Positions 26,001 through 36,818 of a stretch of 64,000 bases of DNA are shown here, piece by piece. The number at the start of each line of letters is the position of its first letter. Within the stretch, counting starts at the first letter, position 1. The translations under genes and the position numbers were made by a program. The DNA comes from Volvox africanus (taxonomy: Eukaryota > Chlorophyta > Chlorophyceae > Chlamydomonadales > Volvocaceae). The notes beneath the pieces are model-generated. The model was given only the letters and a program-made list of their open reading frames with translations. It had not been told where the DNA came from and did no database searches. Location: NCBI GenBank assembly GCA_030268105.1, contig BSDZ01000094.1, positions 3,320,501 through 3,384,500 on the forward strand, in the 5' to 3' direction.

Positions 26001-26008
26001 TGAATCAT
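20070..26008 (-). CDS. KH-domain protein C (ten-exon gene, copy 3 of 3)
   Basis: Minus-strand exons 25780-26008, 24557-24652, 23845-24167, 23194-23533, 22893-22960, 21698-21894, 21310-21454, 20920-21099, 20607-20688, 20070-20398; 1989 nt, 662 aa, all phases consistent. The KH domain has GRRG instead of GRGG in the GxxG loop (LVGRRGVNMRW), followed by GAHITAND and HVRARAVKMVRRQL; an Arg there is common in working KH domains. Family blocks present: FDYVLLESAFGCDPRVGF, KKDKLFQLVP, FDMLKMRFHLG, KQLDLRLKLV, and IGLSDFITKLNRHL near the end. Exon 3 is longer than in A and B and rich in Gly/Thr. The exon 7 donor after HWYGQE and the exon 8 acceptor before GNILDSD differ from copies A and B. Intron 5 is about 1 kb against 193 bp in the others, because of an AT-rich satellite. 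Exons 8-9 and the first half of exon 10 are near-identical to copy B. Confidence 0.8.
20191..21081 (-). repeat. Tract shared with KH-B (exons 8-10)
   Basis: Nearly identical to about 15606-16462 of KH-B in reverse orientation, introns included, except for minisatellite length. The match stops abruptly inside the last exon at the bases encoding RTRATT, after which the two proteins differ. Confidence 0.85.
20483..20537. repeat. 14-bp minisatellite in the last intron of KH-C
   Basis: Three full units of the same GTGACGGGCGGGTT-type repeat, two versions alternating (GGGCGGG and GGGCTGG), plus a partial unit. Confidence 0.85.
21625..22014 (-). repeat. Tract shared with KH-A and KH-B (exon 6 region)
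   Basis: Matches about 14807-15195 of KH-B nearly base for base. The match ends at 22014, where a short second copy of the exon 6 acceptor region (CTGTAGCGGATGAT) follows before the AT-rich satellite. Confidence 0.8.
22142..22826. repeat. AT-rich satellite based on TATATACTCGG
   Basis: About 680 bp of TA dinucleotides and irregular TATATACTCGG-type units with GT microsatellites near the right end. The unit is reversed (CCGAGTATA) near 22778-22798, so the block can fold back on itself. It lies in intron 5 of KH-C. Long open frames across it are artefacts of the repeat. Confidence 0.9.
22193..22304. repeat. Large palindrome, about 36-bp arms
   Basis: 22193-22228 and 22269-22304 are reverse complements at all but one position, with an AT-only spacer of 40 bp. 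Each arm includes GGTTATATACTTAGGGTT or its complement. Confidence 0.85.
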
Positions 26009-29000
26009 CTTTCAACTTAAGTACAATATATGTTAATTATTTCACTCACTTTAGTTGGATTGTGAAGTGGACATTGTTATCTAGTTTCCACGCAGCTGCC
26101 TAACCGTGGCATACGAACAGTTTCTACTTTCGATCCTCATACATTTGGAGAAGTTATCAATTTGCCTGCCTTCCGTGTGTGGTTGTACTATATGTACGCT
26201 CGTACCATCCCAATGAATTCACAGAGTTATCCCCCACTCCCAGCTGACGAATGAGCCCTGATAAGCTGACTTGAATATGCGGGGAAACAGCGATCCATCC
26301 CAAGGAAGACGACATACACGCAAATCCTTGCGAACGTATTACGTACTCCGGCGGACGTACAGACATGGAAGATGGAAAATGGACGCGCAGATGTACATAA
26401 AACATTTTATGAATGGGCACACGTAGTTGCATATGCGCATGTGTATGAATTTATATAAGTGTTTGTTTGCTTATTATGTGCAAATGATTATTGTGGTGAG
26501 TGTATGCACATACAAGGGAGAGCCTGCGGCAAGTCCCTGAGGCAAATGATAATACGGACCAATCAATGTAGGATCGAGATAAAGAGAGCGGATTGCGTAC
26601 GCGGTACTTTAAACCATCTCCTATGCTATGTTACGTTTGTTCACGTTACCTCAAAACATGGATTAACAAATGTGGTAGGTCATGCAAGTAATATCTGCGT
26701 ACACATATATTATCCGGACGTGTGTCCGGACTCAACCGGTAAGGCACGACACTATGTCCCTGAAAGTTTCAGAATCGATCCGGACTGAGAACGGGATCTA
26801 AATCCCTCCCCTGATTGAGGGTGGATATGATGCTCCCCATGTTGAAAGACGGTGAGGACTCCGGTTATAGTGACTTGCGAGCTGACCAGGAGTGGAGTTG
26901 AGGCCGTCGTTGATCCGTCAGATGTCATGGAATGCTGGCGGTGGGTGGCTGAACCACCTACCTACCTACCTACCTACCGGGAAATCACTGATTTCAGAGA
27001 AGTCAACATCCCTAGGGGTGAACGGATGGGGGTGCCCCGAAATACACCAGGCGGAAGATAGGGACTACTGCCAGGTGGTAATGGCCACGGGTGAAGCAAA
27101 GACCCCTTATCCCACACACACATATATCATCCGGCGCGGTCTGGCGGGAAACAGAGCTGCACACAAATTATCCACGACATCTTTAAGAATTCAACTCCGT
27201 TCACCATGTTTTTCTCTTAACTGCGTATTATTGTTTTGGAGATCCCCAACGATAACTTCGACCGCTTGTTCTGGGCCACATCCTACGGCAGCTAGAGCCC
27301 CAACGGACGAGGCAATGCCCGGTGCAAAGGGAGATGGCATCAATCCACCCGATGTTAATATTTATATGCAAATTTAACAATTCGGGCGAGGCTGAAAATG
27401 ACTGGCGCTACTTTATGCTAAATATGACTGCTCGTCATCTGCTCGCCACTCTGACGAAATCGTCAACGTTGCGGTTTCCGTGGCAGGAAACAGCCTTCAG
27501 TAAGCTCTTCAGGTTGATAGCCTAGGGTGAGTCATAGTATTACCTCTTTCCCCCTTTTTTAATCCGTCACATTACCCTATTTTTCTCCCAAAAGCCCTCA
27601 CATTTTACCCAACTTACCTTTCCCAGCCACTACCTGCTTAAGGTATTCGGAGTGTCAATCCAATGACTTCTGCAATCCCTTTGGCGGACTTCGTCGTCAG
27701 GAGCGGAACGCCAAAATGCCGTAACGCCAAAATGCTGCTACCTACACGATTGCGTTCGATCCCGATGTGGTATTACGTACATCTTATCCGATGTTGATCT
27801 CCAAAAACGTTGTTCCATGGACGTCTATGTGCGTAAAAACGGCCAAAGCCTATTACGTCTGCGCTGGTCGGCCAACCCACGCAATCCACCCACGGTAATC
27901 CGGCGCTGTTTTCGTATTCATATGCTACGCCTTAAATTCTAATCCAAAAAAAATTTAACTACATTGTAAATCCCGGAAAAGGTTAGGTTGGGCCTCTTAT
28001 GTAGCTTGTACACGACTGCTGGTCTACCCACGCACCAGCACCCTATATATTGTAAGTGAGGTCTCTACACAATCTAACTTACTTACTCTCTACACAATCT
28101 AACACAGCAGTCCTGGAAAACGTTGTATGCCGACAAAGTTCATGACCCAGATAGCATATAATAGAAAACGGAAAGATCCCATAATATAAACTCCATCATC
28201 AAAGCAAGGTGTTGTTAAAGAATGGAGCACTTGTGCGTAAAGAGGAAAGTGCAGGGGAGGTGACATCGGGCATACTACTACGTGCGTACTACTTTATTTG
28301 GCACGCCAGCCAGCGGATAAACGCGACGTAGCCGCATTGTGCCATAAAACGCATCTGGACAATTTGTACGAATACTGCGGCTAGCTTCGCTAACGACATA
28401 ACTGCGTTGCAGCAGGACGAGCAACAATCATGAAGGGAAAACCACGGGAAACGAGAGGTGCTTCATCGCATCACATAAAATGTTATGAAGCACTGGAGCG
28501 CATGCTTGAGCGAGTGAACCTGCGAGGAGAAGACGTACGTATGAATACGTACGCTTACCGAGAATGCCAAGGACGGAAAGTGTAACCCCATTTCGATCAC
28601 GCGCGCGACATCACCCTGGGAAGCTGCTGTTGCCATAAATTACTGTTACCTGCTCACATGCATGGGAGGCTATTGTATGTGGGCACGTATACACGTCGTC
28701 CTTGTGCATTGACGACCGTGTACGAAGAAGCAATCGTAATTGTCGTACACGTGAAATAGTAGTACGTGGGTGGCGAACTCGTTAAGTCAAAATCACGAAA
28801 ATCGGATTGCTTACAGGGAGTCATTTCTTGCAATTTGTTGCTAGGTTGGGAACGGCAGATGCAATACCTCAAATGCGGAGATTTGGCACATACACTAGCT
28901 AAATAGGCTCCTGGTCATCCACGCGACCAGGCAGGCTTCAAGACGTAATATGTCTGCGCAAAGGCAAAAGCTAGATTATGCAGCTTGGGCAAATGCATTC

Positions 29001-30203
29001 CGTAAAAACTCTGAATGCCATCTTTGCAAATATACCCCACGATTCATTGAAGACGAATGGAACAGCTCGACGTGCGTGAAGGCCCACAGGCTTTGTATTA
29101 AAAAATAAAAATTAATTGTTGTTGATGCGATAAATTCATTGCGTTATGTATGGACAACAAACGTTGAGAGGCGCCAAGGCAAGATACGGCAAAGAAGGTT
29201 GGGACCGCAAGCTGCTGGGTTGGGCGTACAAGTAGAGTTCCGGTAGAAGGGATCCCGTTCTGCGGTCAAACCCATTTCACAGCCAATTAACACTCCTGGC
29301 CCCCTCCCCCAGGGACACGGAAGTTGCACGCACGCACGCTTCCTTAACCCGTGCGTGCGCTCGGTCAGTCTGCAGGACCTTTATACAATAGGGGTTTGCG
29401 TGGGCTGGCATGGGCAATCATTGGGTATTTAAGTCGCACCTTCGGCAATCGTCAGATCCTAGCTGCCCGGTCATCATGGACATGCAGGGAAAGTCTTTCT
29501 TTCTCTCGAGGAATATCTGTAATAATAATAACCAGTTCGAAAATTCCAGGGCCTCTATGCCCGAAGCCTTACTTGACCCTCCGTAAGTAGGAGTGCCTGC
29601 TGCCCGCGCGTGCTTGTAATGTTACCATTTTTACTAGCAAGCTGCTGCCCTATGGACGAATGCACCATGCATGTAGTTGGTCATAATACGTGATGCAGAC
29701 AGGTTTCCTTGATGTACTACTCCGACAGGGCATGTATGTCACATCGTTGTCATATTTCGGGTGCCGCGGGTCACTATGCAAAGGGCATATTACACACTCA
29801 CTTACATGTTGTATTAATTTTCAATCAAAACGTTCTCTTTCAAAGCTGCAAGGCTTGACAGGGCATCGATTGTCAAACGTTAATCGATGAAAAAGTGTCC
29901 CGAAATGCCACGCGATCCTTGCTTTACCTTCGGGTATACCAGGTTTTCACGTTAGGATCGTAATTGATGCAGACCTACATTTTACAGTTATGTAGTGCCT
30001 TGTATATGACACATTTACCTTTTTTCGCGCCATCGCAGGGAATTTGTAAGTCATCCTTATATTGCACAATGTTTACTCAGTCGTCTAACCCCTTCATAAT
30101 TAGCTATCGGGGAGTTTGATGCGGTTGCAACGAATTGCATCGGGACTGCCTCGAACTCCATTAGTCCTAAATTGCAGACGTTCAAGTCACAACTCAGTGG
30201 AAC
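26009..30203. other. Gene-poor stretch
   Basis: AT-richer DNA with no supported exon. It contains the diverged interspersed element near 26768-27126 and an ACCT tetranucleotide run at about 26957-26977 inside it. Nothing else is recognised. Confidence 0.5.
26768..27126 (+). mobile_element. CACA-tailed interspersed element, diverged copy
   Basis: Shares blocks with the elements at 5321 and 62444, including TGCGAGCTGACCAG, GGTGCCCCGAAA and GGCCACGGGTGA, and ends in CCCACACACACA, but is diverged throughout and carries an internal ACCT expansion. The left boundary is approximate; no target-site duplication was found by eye. Confidence 0.6.
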
Positions 30204-33200
30204 ATGAGGGACGTCAAGCGCGCATCTTCCGATGCTCAAGTAGACGAGCTGCCTGAGCGCCGCAGGTGGACGGCTGACCTCCGAACTCCAAGCGGTCGAG
30301 CAAGCCTCGAGATACGTCTGCCAGCCCCTATCTTTCCCGCCACTTCAGCTATTTGCACATCAGCTCCAATATGTCCCGGCACGCAACCTGGTGACAAGGC
30401 CGCAAGGGCTGCAGGCATGATGCCAGGCGCTGTAGGCCAGCCACTGCGGAGGGCCGGCTCTGGGGCCCCTGACGTGGTGGGCGCAGCACCACGTCTAACT
30501 TCATTCCTGAGATCACGAAGGTTGGCAATGCCCGATCCCTCCGTTGTAGCGGCTGGCATAAGTCCCGCCTCATTAGAGGCTCCAACGCGCCAAGACCTGG
30601 CTGGGAGCAACGACATTGCCGGAGCAAACACCACTGGTGCCGGAGCCGACAACCACCACAACGCCCGCAGATCCCGTCGCCGCCCGACTGTCACCCCTGC
30701 CGTCACTGCTGGTACTGCTATTACTGCCTTTTGCACAAAGGCGACAGCCACCAGACATACGGACGTCAGCTTCTGTAGTGGGGAAAATGGGTCGTCGGCA
30801 GCTATCGTGGTTGCAAATGTACAGGACGCAGCTGCCGTGACATCCCGAGGCTTTGCGGCCGCTGCGAAGACTGTGAGTCTTTCAGCAAGGAGGGCGGCAT
30901 TCAATCAAGACGTGCAGCCGGCGATGGGGAAGAGAGAACGGCGAGGCCAAACCAGACAGTCAATTGCAGAAAAGACGGCAGCAGGGCCTACGGCTGCATC
31001 CGCTTCCGTCGACGAGGTTGGACCGTACGGCAGTTTGACAGATCGAGTTGCCAAGCGGACTAGGAGAGAAGTGCCAACTGGGCCATTGCAATCACCGACT
31101 CTGCCACAGCCGCAGCAGCGACACCCAATGGCGACTCGGCCTTCGCGGGTGGCAGCAATAAAATTGCCAGCGAAAATGCCGGCGGGACCAGCGCTACAGC
31201 TCCCAAACGTTTTTCTGCAAAGGAAGCCGCCGCCGATGCCGCCGCCAATGCCACAGATGTCTACAAAGGCGCGAGTGTGTCAGGTTCTGTCAGATGTGAT
31301 GCCCATGGAGGTGTCTACACGGCAGCTCACGCAGAAGGCGGTTGCGTCAGATCCTCCGATGCTTCAACTATTGAAGGTTCCAGAGCCGCAACTTTTGTCA
31401 CCATCCGCGCAGACGAAGGCAGGGCTATTGAAGGAGACAGCGCAACAGCGTTTGTTGCCATCTGGGTTGCTGTTAAGGGCATCACCGCCACCGGCAATAA
31501 TGTACGAGCAGCCTTCGATGCCAAAGGAGCGAGCGCCAGCAGCGACTTTGACCTTGCCGGCGGTAACGGTGGTGCCGTCGATGGCGTCGGCAGCAGCTGC
31601 GCCGCAGCAGGGGTCATGGGCAGCAGCGCGATTGCAGGTGCCCGTGAGGTCGGCGACGGATCAGGCAACAGCAACAGCGACAGACAGGAAACTGTCAGCG
31701 GCGCCAGCAGAGGCGGCGCCGCTGCCGCTGCGGGTGTCGACGGCGCTGCTGCAGGACCATTTGGCATTATCGCTGGAAACGTTGATGGCACTGACAGCGC
31801 TATCAAAAGCGCTACAGGTGAAGGAGCCAGTGGCACCAGCGCCGGGAGGGGTGCGCTCGCCAACCGAGGTACCAGCGGCAGAGGAGGGACAGGCCGCTGT
31901 GTTGGCCACGCAACCGCAGAATCTGACGTCAGCGTCCGAGTTGCCGCCGAAGTCGGCTGTGGTAACCCTGATGCCGAGCTCTTGCGTCGATTGCGGCCGT
32001 AAAGCGGGCCGTACGTCATATCGCGCTGCTGAAGCCCCCGGACATCTGGCTTGTAAGTCTTGTTATTATCGAAAAATGGCCTTGGACTTCGACAGGAAAA
32101 GGGAGAGGGTAATAAAAACAGATGCATCAGCAGATGCAGCAACAGGCAGATACACAGCGACCAAATCTGAAGGCGATTGGAAGTTCAGCCCTCACACAGG
32201 GGTGCCGGCTTCAGCCACTACTCAGAAAGAGCCACTGCTTGAGCAGAAGCAGCCAATTCAGGAGGCAAATGCAATTCCACAGAGCAGCTTCGAGCCGATT
32301 CGTATTGTCCTCTGGCTGTATGCTTCACAATCGGCGGCGCCGCCACTCCCTTTAGAGCCGTTGCCGCCGCGGCCAGCGCCAGCGCCAGCTTCTCGGGAGC
32401 AGGAGCAGCCCACTGGCGGTGAAGAAAAAGACGAGAAGGAGGAGGAGGAGGAGAATGTTATGAAGAAATGTTATGAAGAAATTGGTGACGATGGCGATAG
32501 CGAAGAGTATGAAGACGATGATGACAATAAAGGAAGCGGCGGTTGCTACAGGCGTGGTGGTGGCGGCGGCAGTAGCTTGTCTCGAGAGGCGAAGCGCCAG
32601 CAGCACCTTCGGCAACAGAAACGGCTGCAGGCACATTTCGAGAAGCTGGAGAAGTTCCGTCGGAAGCGGCGGCGGCGGGAGCGGCGGGCCCTAAAGCGTC
32701 TGGTGCTGCAGCCTGCTCCTGGTGAGCTGGCGGCGCTGCCGCCTCCATCCGATTTCCTGACTAATTTTCTGCTGCCACAGCCCATGCCGCTCTTTCTGCC
32801 GGAGCCGACATCAAAGGCTGGTCGGCGCCTGGCAGAGGCTGCAAAGGCCTCCATGGCGGCAGCAGCAGTGACGGAGGCGGAGGCAGCAGACTCAGTGGCA
32901 GCTATTGCGACGGATGACACTTTAACTGGAGTTGCTGCTACCCGGGTGCAGAGGATGCTGCCTCAGCCAAACTCGGCGCCGTGTCTGGTCTGTTGCCGGA
33001 TAGCTAGGTCAGTGGGATGTGTTCGACAGGATGGACGCTACGTGTGCCGTACATGTTGTTCGAGTACCATGACGTGGCGGGTCAGCCTCGGCGCTGACAG
33101 CACTGGAGGCGGGGGGGCAGGAAATGCGTCCCAGGCAGGTAGGGCCGCTGTGGCGTCGGCAGGGTCCGCGTCAGCGGCGACGCTTCCGGATGGTGCCGGA

Positions 33201-33428
33201 GGCAGCGGTGAGTTCAGCTGGGTTCCGGTCCACAGGACCTGGCCCGCCCTTGGTGCTGTCCAACTGGATGTGGAGTGGACGGGCGACGTGGTGGAGGAGG
33301 CGGTTAGGCTTGCTGAATTAATGATGCTGGTTGCGGCACATGAGGTAGGCGGCGACCGCAGCGGCAGTAGATGCGGGGCTGGGAGCAGTAGGGGGCTTCC
33401 GGGGGGAGGCAAGCGCCGCCGTCGGTAG
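30204..33428 (+). CDS. Large low-complexity protein with two GATA-like zinc fingers
   Basis: One open exon of 1074 codons starting at ATG 30204. Two Cys4 fingers are visible: near residue 592, CVDCGRK, 19 residues between the Cys pairs, then CKSC; near residue 926, CLVCCRI, 17 residues, then CRTC. CX2C-X17-19-CX2C is the spacing of GATA-type fingers, although the Trp usual in their loop is missing. Between the fingers lie an acidic stretch (residues about 735-775, EEKDEKEEEEE) and a very basic one (about 810-835, RRKRRRRERRALKR), probably a nuclear localisation signal. The rest is Ala/Pro/Gln/Ser-rich and likely disordered. It is a distant relative of the two genes at 47.9-61.6 kb, judged from paired fingers in a similar setting. 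A nuclear regulatory role is inferred only. Long antisense frames are shadows of its codon bias. Confidence 0.75.
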   Translation: MRDVKRASSDAQVDELPERRRWTADLRTPSGRASLEIRLPAPIFPATSAICTSAPICPGTQPGDKAARAAGMMPGAVGQPLRRAGSGAPDVVGAAPRLTSFLRSRRLAMPDPSVVAAGISPASLEAPTRQDLAGSNDIAGANTTGAGADNHHNARRSRRRPTVTPAVTAGTAITAFCTKATATRHTDVSFCSGENGSSAAIVVANVQDAAAVTSRGFAAAAKTVSLSARRAAFNQDVQPAMGKRERRGQTRQSIAEKTAAGPTAASASVDEVGPYGSLTDRVAKRTRREVPTGPLQSPTLPQPQQRHPMATRPSRVAAIKLPAKMPAGPALQLPNVFLQRKPPPMPPPMPQMSTKARVCQVLSDVMPMEVSTRQLTQKAVASDPPMLQLLKVPEPQLLSPSAQTKAGLLKETAQQRLLPSGLLLRASPPPAIMYEQPSMPKERAPAATLTLPAVTVVPSMASAAAAPQQGSWAAARLQVPVRSATDQATATATDRKLSAAPAEAAPLPLRVSTALLQDHLALSLETLMALTALSKALQVKEPVAPAPGGVRSPTEVPAAEEGQAAVLATQPQNLTSASELPPKSAVVTLMPSSCVDCGRKAGRTSYRAAEAPGHLACKSCYYRKMALDFDRKRERVIKTDASADAATGRYTATKSEGDWKFSPHTGVPASATTQKEPLLEQKQPIQEANAIPQSSFEPIRIVLWLYASQSAAPPLPLEPLPPRPAPAPASREQEQPTGGEEKDEKEEEEENVMKKCYEEIGDDGDSEEYEDDDDNKGSGGCYRRGGGGGSSLSREAKRQQHLRQQKRLQAHFEKLEKFRRKRRRRERRALKRLVLQPAPGELAALPPPSDFLTNFLLPQPMPLFLPEPTSKAGRRLAEAAKASMAAAAVTEAEAADSVAAIATDDTLTGVAATRVQRMLPQPNSAPCLVCCRIARSVGCVRQDGRYVCRTCCSSTMTWRVSLGADSTGGGGAGNASQAGRAAVASAGSASAATLPDGAGGSGEFSWVPVHRTWPALGAVQLDVEWTGDVVEEAVRLAELMMLVAAHEVGGDRSGSRCGAGSSRGLPGGGKRRRR

Positions 33429-34717
33429 GAAGCAGATAGAGCATGAGGCATGGGGACGTGAGGTGCATGGGTCTCGAGCTGTAGTAGGGGTGAGAGACAT
33501 AGAGGCGTGCTAACACACATAGTGGCATGCAGGTCATGTGTGACGGCCAATTCATAGGTGAATATGTTAAGGGGGCGTTAGCTAAAAGCTTTTGTTACAT
33601 TCAATTCTCATTACCTTGCACTGCTTTGTTATGCTCCGGAAAACTACTTTTCGATTACTGTCTACAAGTTGTTAGAAAGGAGGGTGCACTCGATGTACAA
33701 AAGAGTACGAAAAGTGTCCTGGGGAGTGTCGGGAAGTATGTTTATCGATTACATGTGTGTCGCCTCAGGCTCTCAGCAGCTCGTCATGAGGCAATGTGTG
33801 AGGATCGCACTGAAGGGATGTAGGGGTCAGGAAGGGGCCGAAAGCCGGACAAGTCGCCGAGGCCGAGAAGAGGCGTCCCCTAGGATGGGGGAGGTGTTGA
33901 CTCCTCTAAGGGGGCACCTTTGTATTCATTACATGTGTCGATACTTTCAAGTGGGGCTAGACAGAGATCTGGCAGTTGAATGGCTGCACCGACGCAACGG
34001 ATTACGGAGTTTTACGACCGTTTGTGCGTATGTGTGTGTGTGTAACGATTCCCTTGTTGAGCATCTGAGTCGTAATGCCAAGTATAAACAGGACAATATT
34101 GTTTTAGCAGATAGCATTATCGAACAAAGGTCCTACCGCGTGTGAAAGTGCTATGTGAAATCGGCCCCACCGTCATTGATAGATAGCTGTAGACACATGT
34201 TGGCGCTTAACAGTGGGTCCCTGTCGTCGGTCATTACCCGGGCTGCGGCGCCCCTCTGACGTGTGAAAGTGAATGTCCATTACGTCATCGAAGGCGGTGT
34301 AATCTCTCTTAACGTCATGACATACGCAAGAAAGCGACTATGAGATGGTGGGGGCGGATGATGGGATGATGCGCAGGTACCAAAATCGGATTGGAACGCG
34401 CCTGGGAGTGTTACGGACCATTTGGAGAAACGCTTCAAGGGACCCAGTCCGGCGTCTTGCTTTCAGGATAGCGCAGATGGTACCGGTTTACGTTTGGTCG
34501 TTTGGGTTTGGGGCTTTGGACCTCCATCCATCGTATCTCCAGGCTTGAACACTTTAAGGGCCGTAAGGGGAATGAGTAACTTCGTTTATTTCGCTATGCC
34601 TTCGGGACGTGATGAACAAGCGGCACTGTGTTCCTTTCTGGACAGCCTCGGCCACAGTGGTAATGTCTATCCTCTTCGCTGATTTCACTGTCCAGTCATA
34701 CGAGGCATGTTTGGCAC

Positions 34718-35137
34718 GTGCTATTCACGCACACCGTGACTGCCAGCTCCGCAGCGGTAGGCTGCCCCTCTTCCAGAGCCCCTACCCAGGCGCGATCCCA
34801 CAACGTATACGCGGATGCCTCGCTTCTGCTAAACCATAATGCTGATGCGATTGGCCAGCACTGCCGACATGCTGCAGTGAGAATTCTTAGCAGGGATTGC
34901 CAGGACTAACTGTCTTGGCAAACCGCTCCAGCTCTGCAACCGGACTCATCGCTCTCCTTTGCGAGGCTGCCTGCCGAGGCAAAGCAACCTGTGGCCATCC
35001 TGGGCTGTCTCACACCAGCTGGTATCTCTTAGAGCAGCAACCCCAAGGCTCGTGCTTTCAACATCTCCCTGGCCGGGGGTACGCGACAAGCGTTCTTCAA
35101 TGGGCTAGCTGCTTGTTCCGGGGCCCCACAGCGCTAA
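34718..35137 (+). pseudogene. Possible decayed coding fragment
   Basis: A GC-richer island with one frame that reads like protein across stops at 34907 and about 35028 and ends near 35137; segments such as FARLPAEAKQPVAILG and FNISLAGGTRQAFFNGLA look protein-like. No family is recognised, no start or splice sites are evident, and the frame was judged by eye. Confidence 0.2.
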
Positions 35138-36620
35138 AAGTTCTTTTTGCTGGAGGCCAGCAGTCCACTCTACCTATATAGGCCCTAAAATTTTCTGGGT
35201 TTTCTGGGTCTCCAAACCTACGAAATTTCCCGGGACACGAAGTGCGTGTCACTTGTATGGTATTGATTCTTGTCTGTCAAACCTATCTGTTTTTAGGTAT
35301 CTTGGACCTTTCCTAAGCGTCAAGCTGTAAACCTCAAGCTTATTCGGAATGGTTCTGGAGTCAGTCAGGTCAGGAAGTCGACCTTGCTATCAGCAAACTT
35401 CTCCAGGTGCACCCGGAACAAACGTTTTCCTTCATGCGGCACGTTCTTTCTGCCGCGAAAAAGCCGCATTCCACACGGCAAAAGATTCCCGAGGACAGCC
35501 AGATAAGACCCAACATTTTAACGGGCGTTTTCCTTCCAATATGCCAAAACTTTCAGGGTTCCATCCGTGGCGGAGTGTACGCCGCCCCAGAAACCGCGAC
35601 CATGTAACACCATTTGGGGTCGTATCCTCTATCCACTTCGTCATTTTCACGCTTTATTCAATCCACATAAATGGATTAAAGCCAACCTGCAACTGCTCTA
35701 AGATAATCAGCCTCTCGCCGAACGTCGCCTCATGTTCTTCTCTGCCGTCGTACTCGCGATGTGTCGACAGCCTTCCTAACATTAACCAACCCAACCAACA
35801 CTCTTCACACTCTTCACAAACATCACAGTGCTGCTGCTTGATCGGACATAAATTGAAGGGGCGACCAGTGTTGTCACCCTCAAAGTTTTCCAAACCAGCT
35901 GCTATCATCAAAGCTAATGCAAGGCCGGACAAGCACCGCCTATAGCCACAAGTATTCTCCCTTTTCCCAAGTAATTGAAATACAAATTCTGACGCATAGA
36001 CAATCGCACCAGCGCCATCAGACAAACCGCACCGTCGTACACACACGTTGTCGTTCTTACTTCGGCGCTCTCCCCTGAGAAGCATACACGCGCTCTGACA
36101 CGCCCGATAGCGTTGCCCCAAAATCTTTCGGGCCCATCCAGCCCCCGGAAAATAAGCAAAACAACCCACAACGGATTCAACGGATATGCATTGCTTACAC
36201 GTGGCCAACAACCTAAACGGCCAACACACGACACGGCACGTGCCACCACTCGGCAGATGAACCCCACACGCAGACAATTGTCCCTGCCGTTCCATCACAG
36301 CACGGAGCGAGTGTGGCCATCGGTAACATTGGTAACAAAACAGGTTTCTCGTCAGGTCCCCGCAGCCAGTGATGCGCCAAACCCAGGCAAGAAAGCAGAA
36401 TGCCCGCCCCCGTCCAGATCCCTCATTGGCATCCGCGTCCGATGCCCCGGTCCTGCCCCTGTGGGACACTAGCTAGCAGTGAACCCAAACTGACCAGGCC
36501 AGGGAGATGTCGCCGTGTACCTCTCATGCACAGCGCTGAGACTGCACACGGCATCGCCATCGAGGCAGGGTAATCTGACCCAGGGTTTCGGAGCTGCAGA
36601 TAATTACTTTACGTTGATAC

Positions 36621-36625
36621 TTACA
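36621..36625 (-). terminator. Candidate poly(A) signal TGTAA of ATG9
   Basis: TGTAA on the minus strand, about 195 nt past the ATG9 stop codon. Confidence 0.4.
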
Positions 36626-36818
36626 ATTTTCAGTATATCATCCAATAATCTCTTCACCATGTATCTCTGCAGCTGGATTGCTGCCGCGGCCAGCTGGCCC
36701 ATTGCTCCAGAGCCCAGAGCTACAGCCGCCACGAGCAGCGGCCGCCATCGCATAGACGAAGACCTCGTGATCCCTCTCCAAGGCACGGAGCGCTGCTGCT
36801 GTTGCTGCTACTGCAGCT

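Larger units (their letters stand above)
33429..36818. other. Convergent 3' flanks of the zinc-finger gene and ATG9
   Basis: Probably the 3' UTR of the plus-strand gene at the left (TGTAA at 34041) and of ATG9 at the right. A possible decayed coding stretch lies at 34718-35137. No other feature is supported. Confidence 0.45.

Noticed and set aside
27130..27377. Antisense protein-like frame (PSPFAPGIASSVGALAAV)
   Set aside because: Short, without start or clear splice sites, and no family recognised; not enough to call an exon.
30236..32142. Antisense frames of 222 and 271 codons under the zinc-finger gene
   Set aside because: Shadows of GC-rich, biased codons in the sense frame; no domain and no splice support.
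35654..36469. Minus-strand frame of 271 codons
   Set aside because: Cys/Trp/Arg-rich with no recognisable motif, lies beyond the ATG9 stop and a TGTAA signal; more likely UTR or intergenic DNA.
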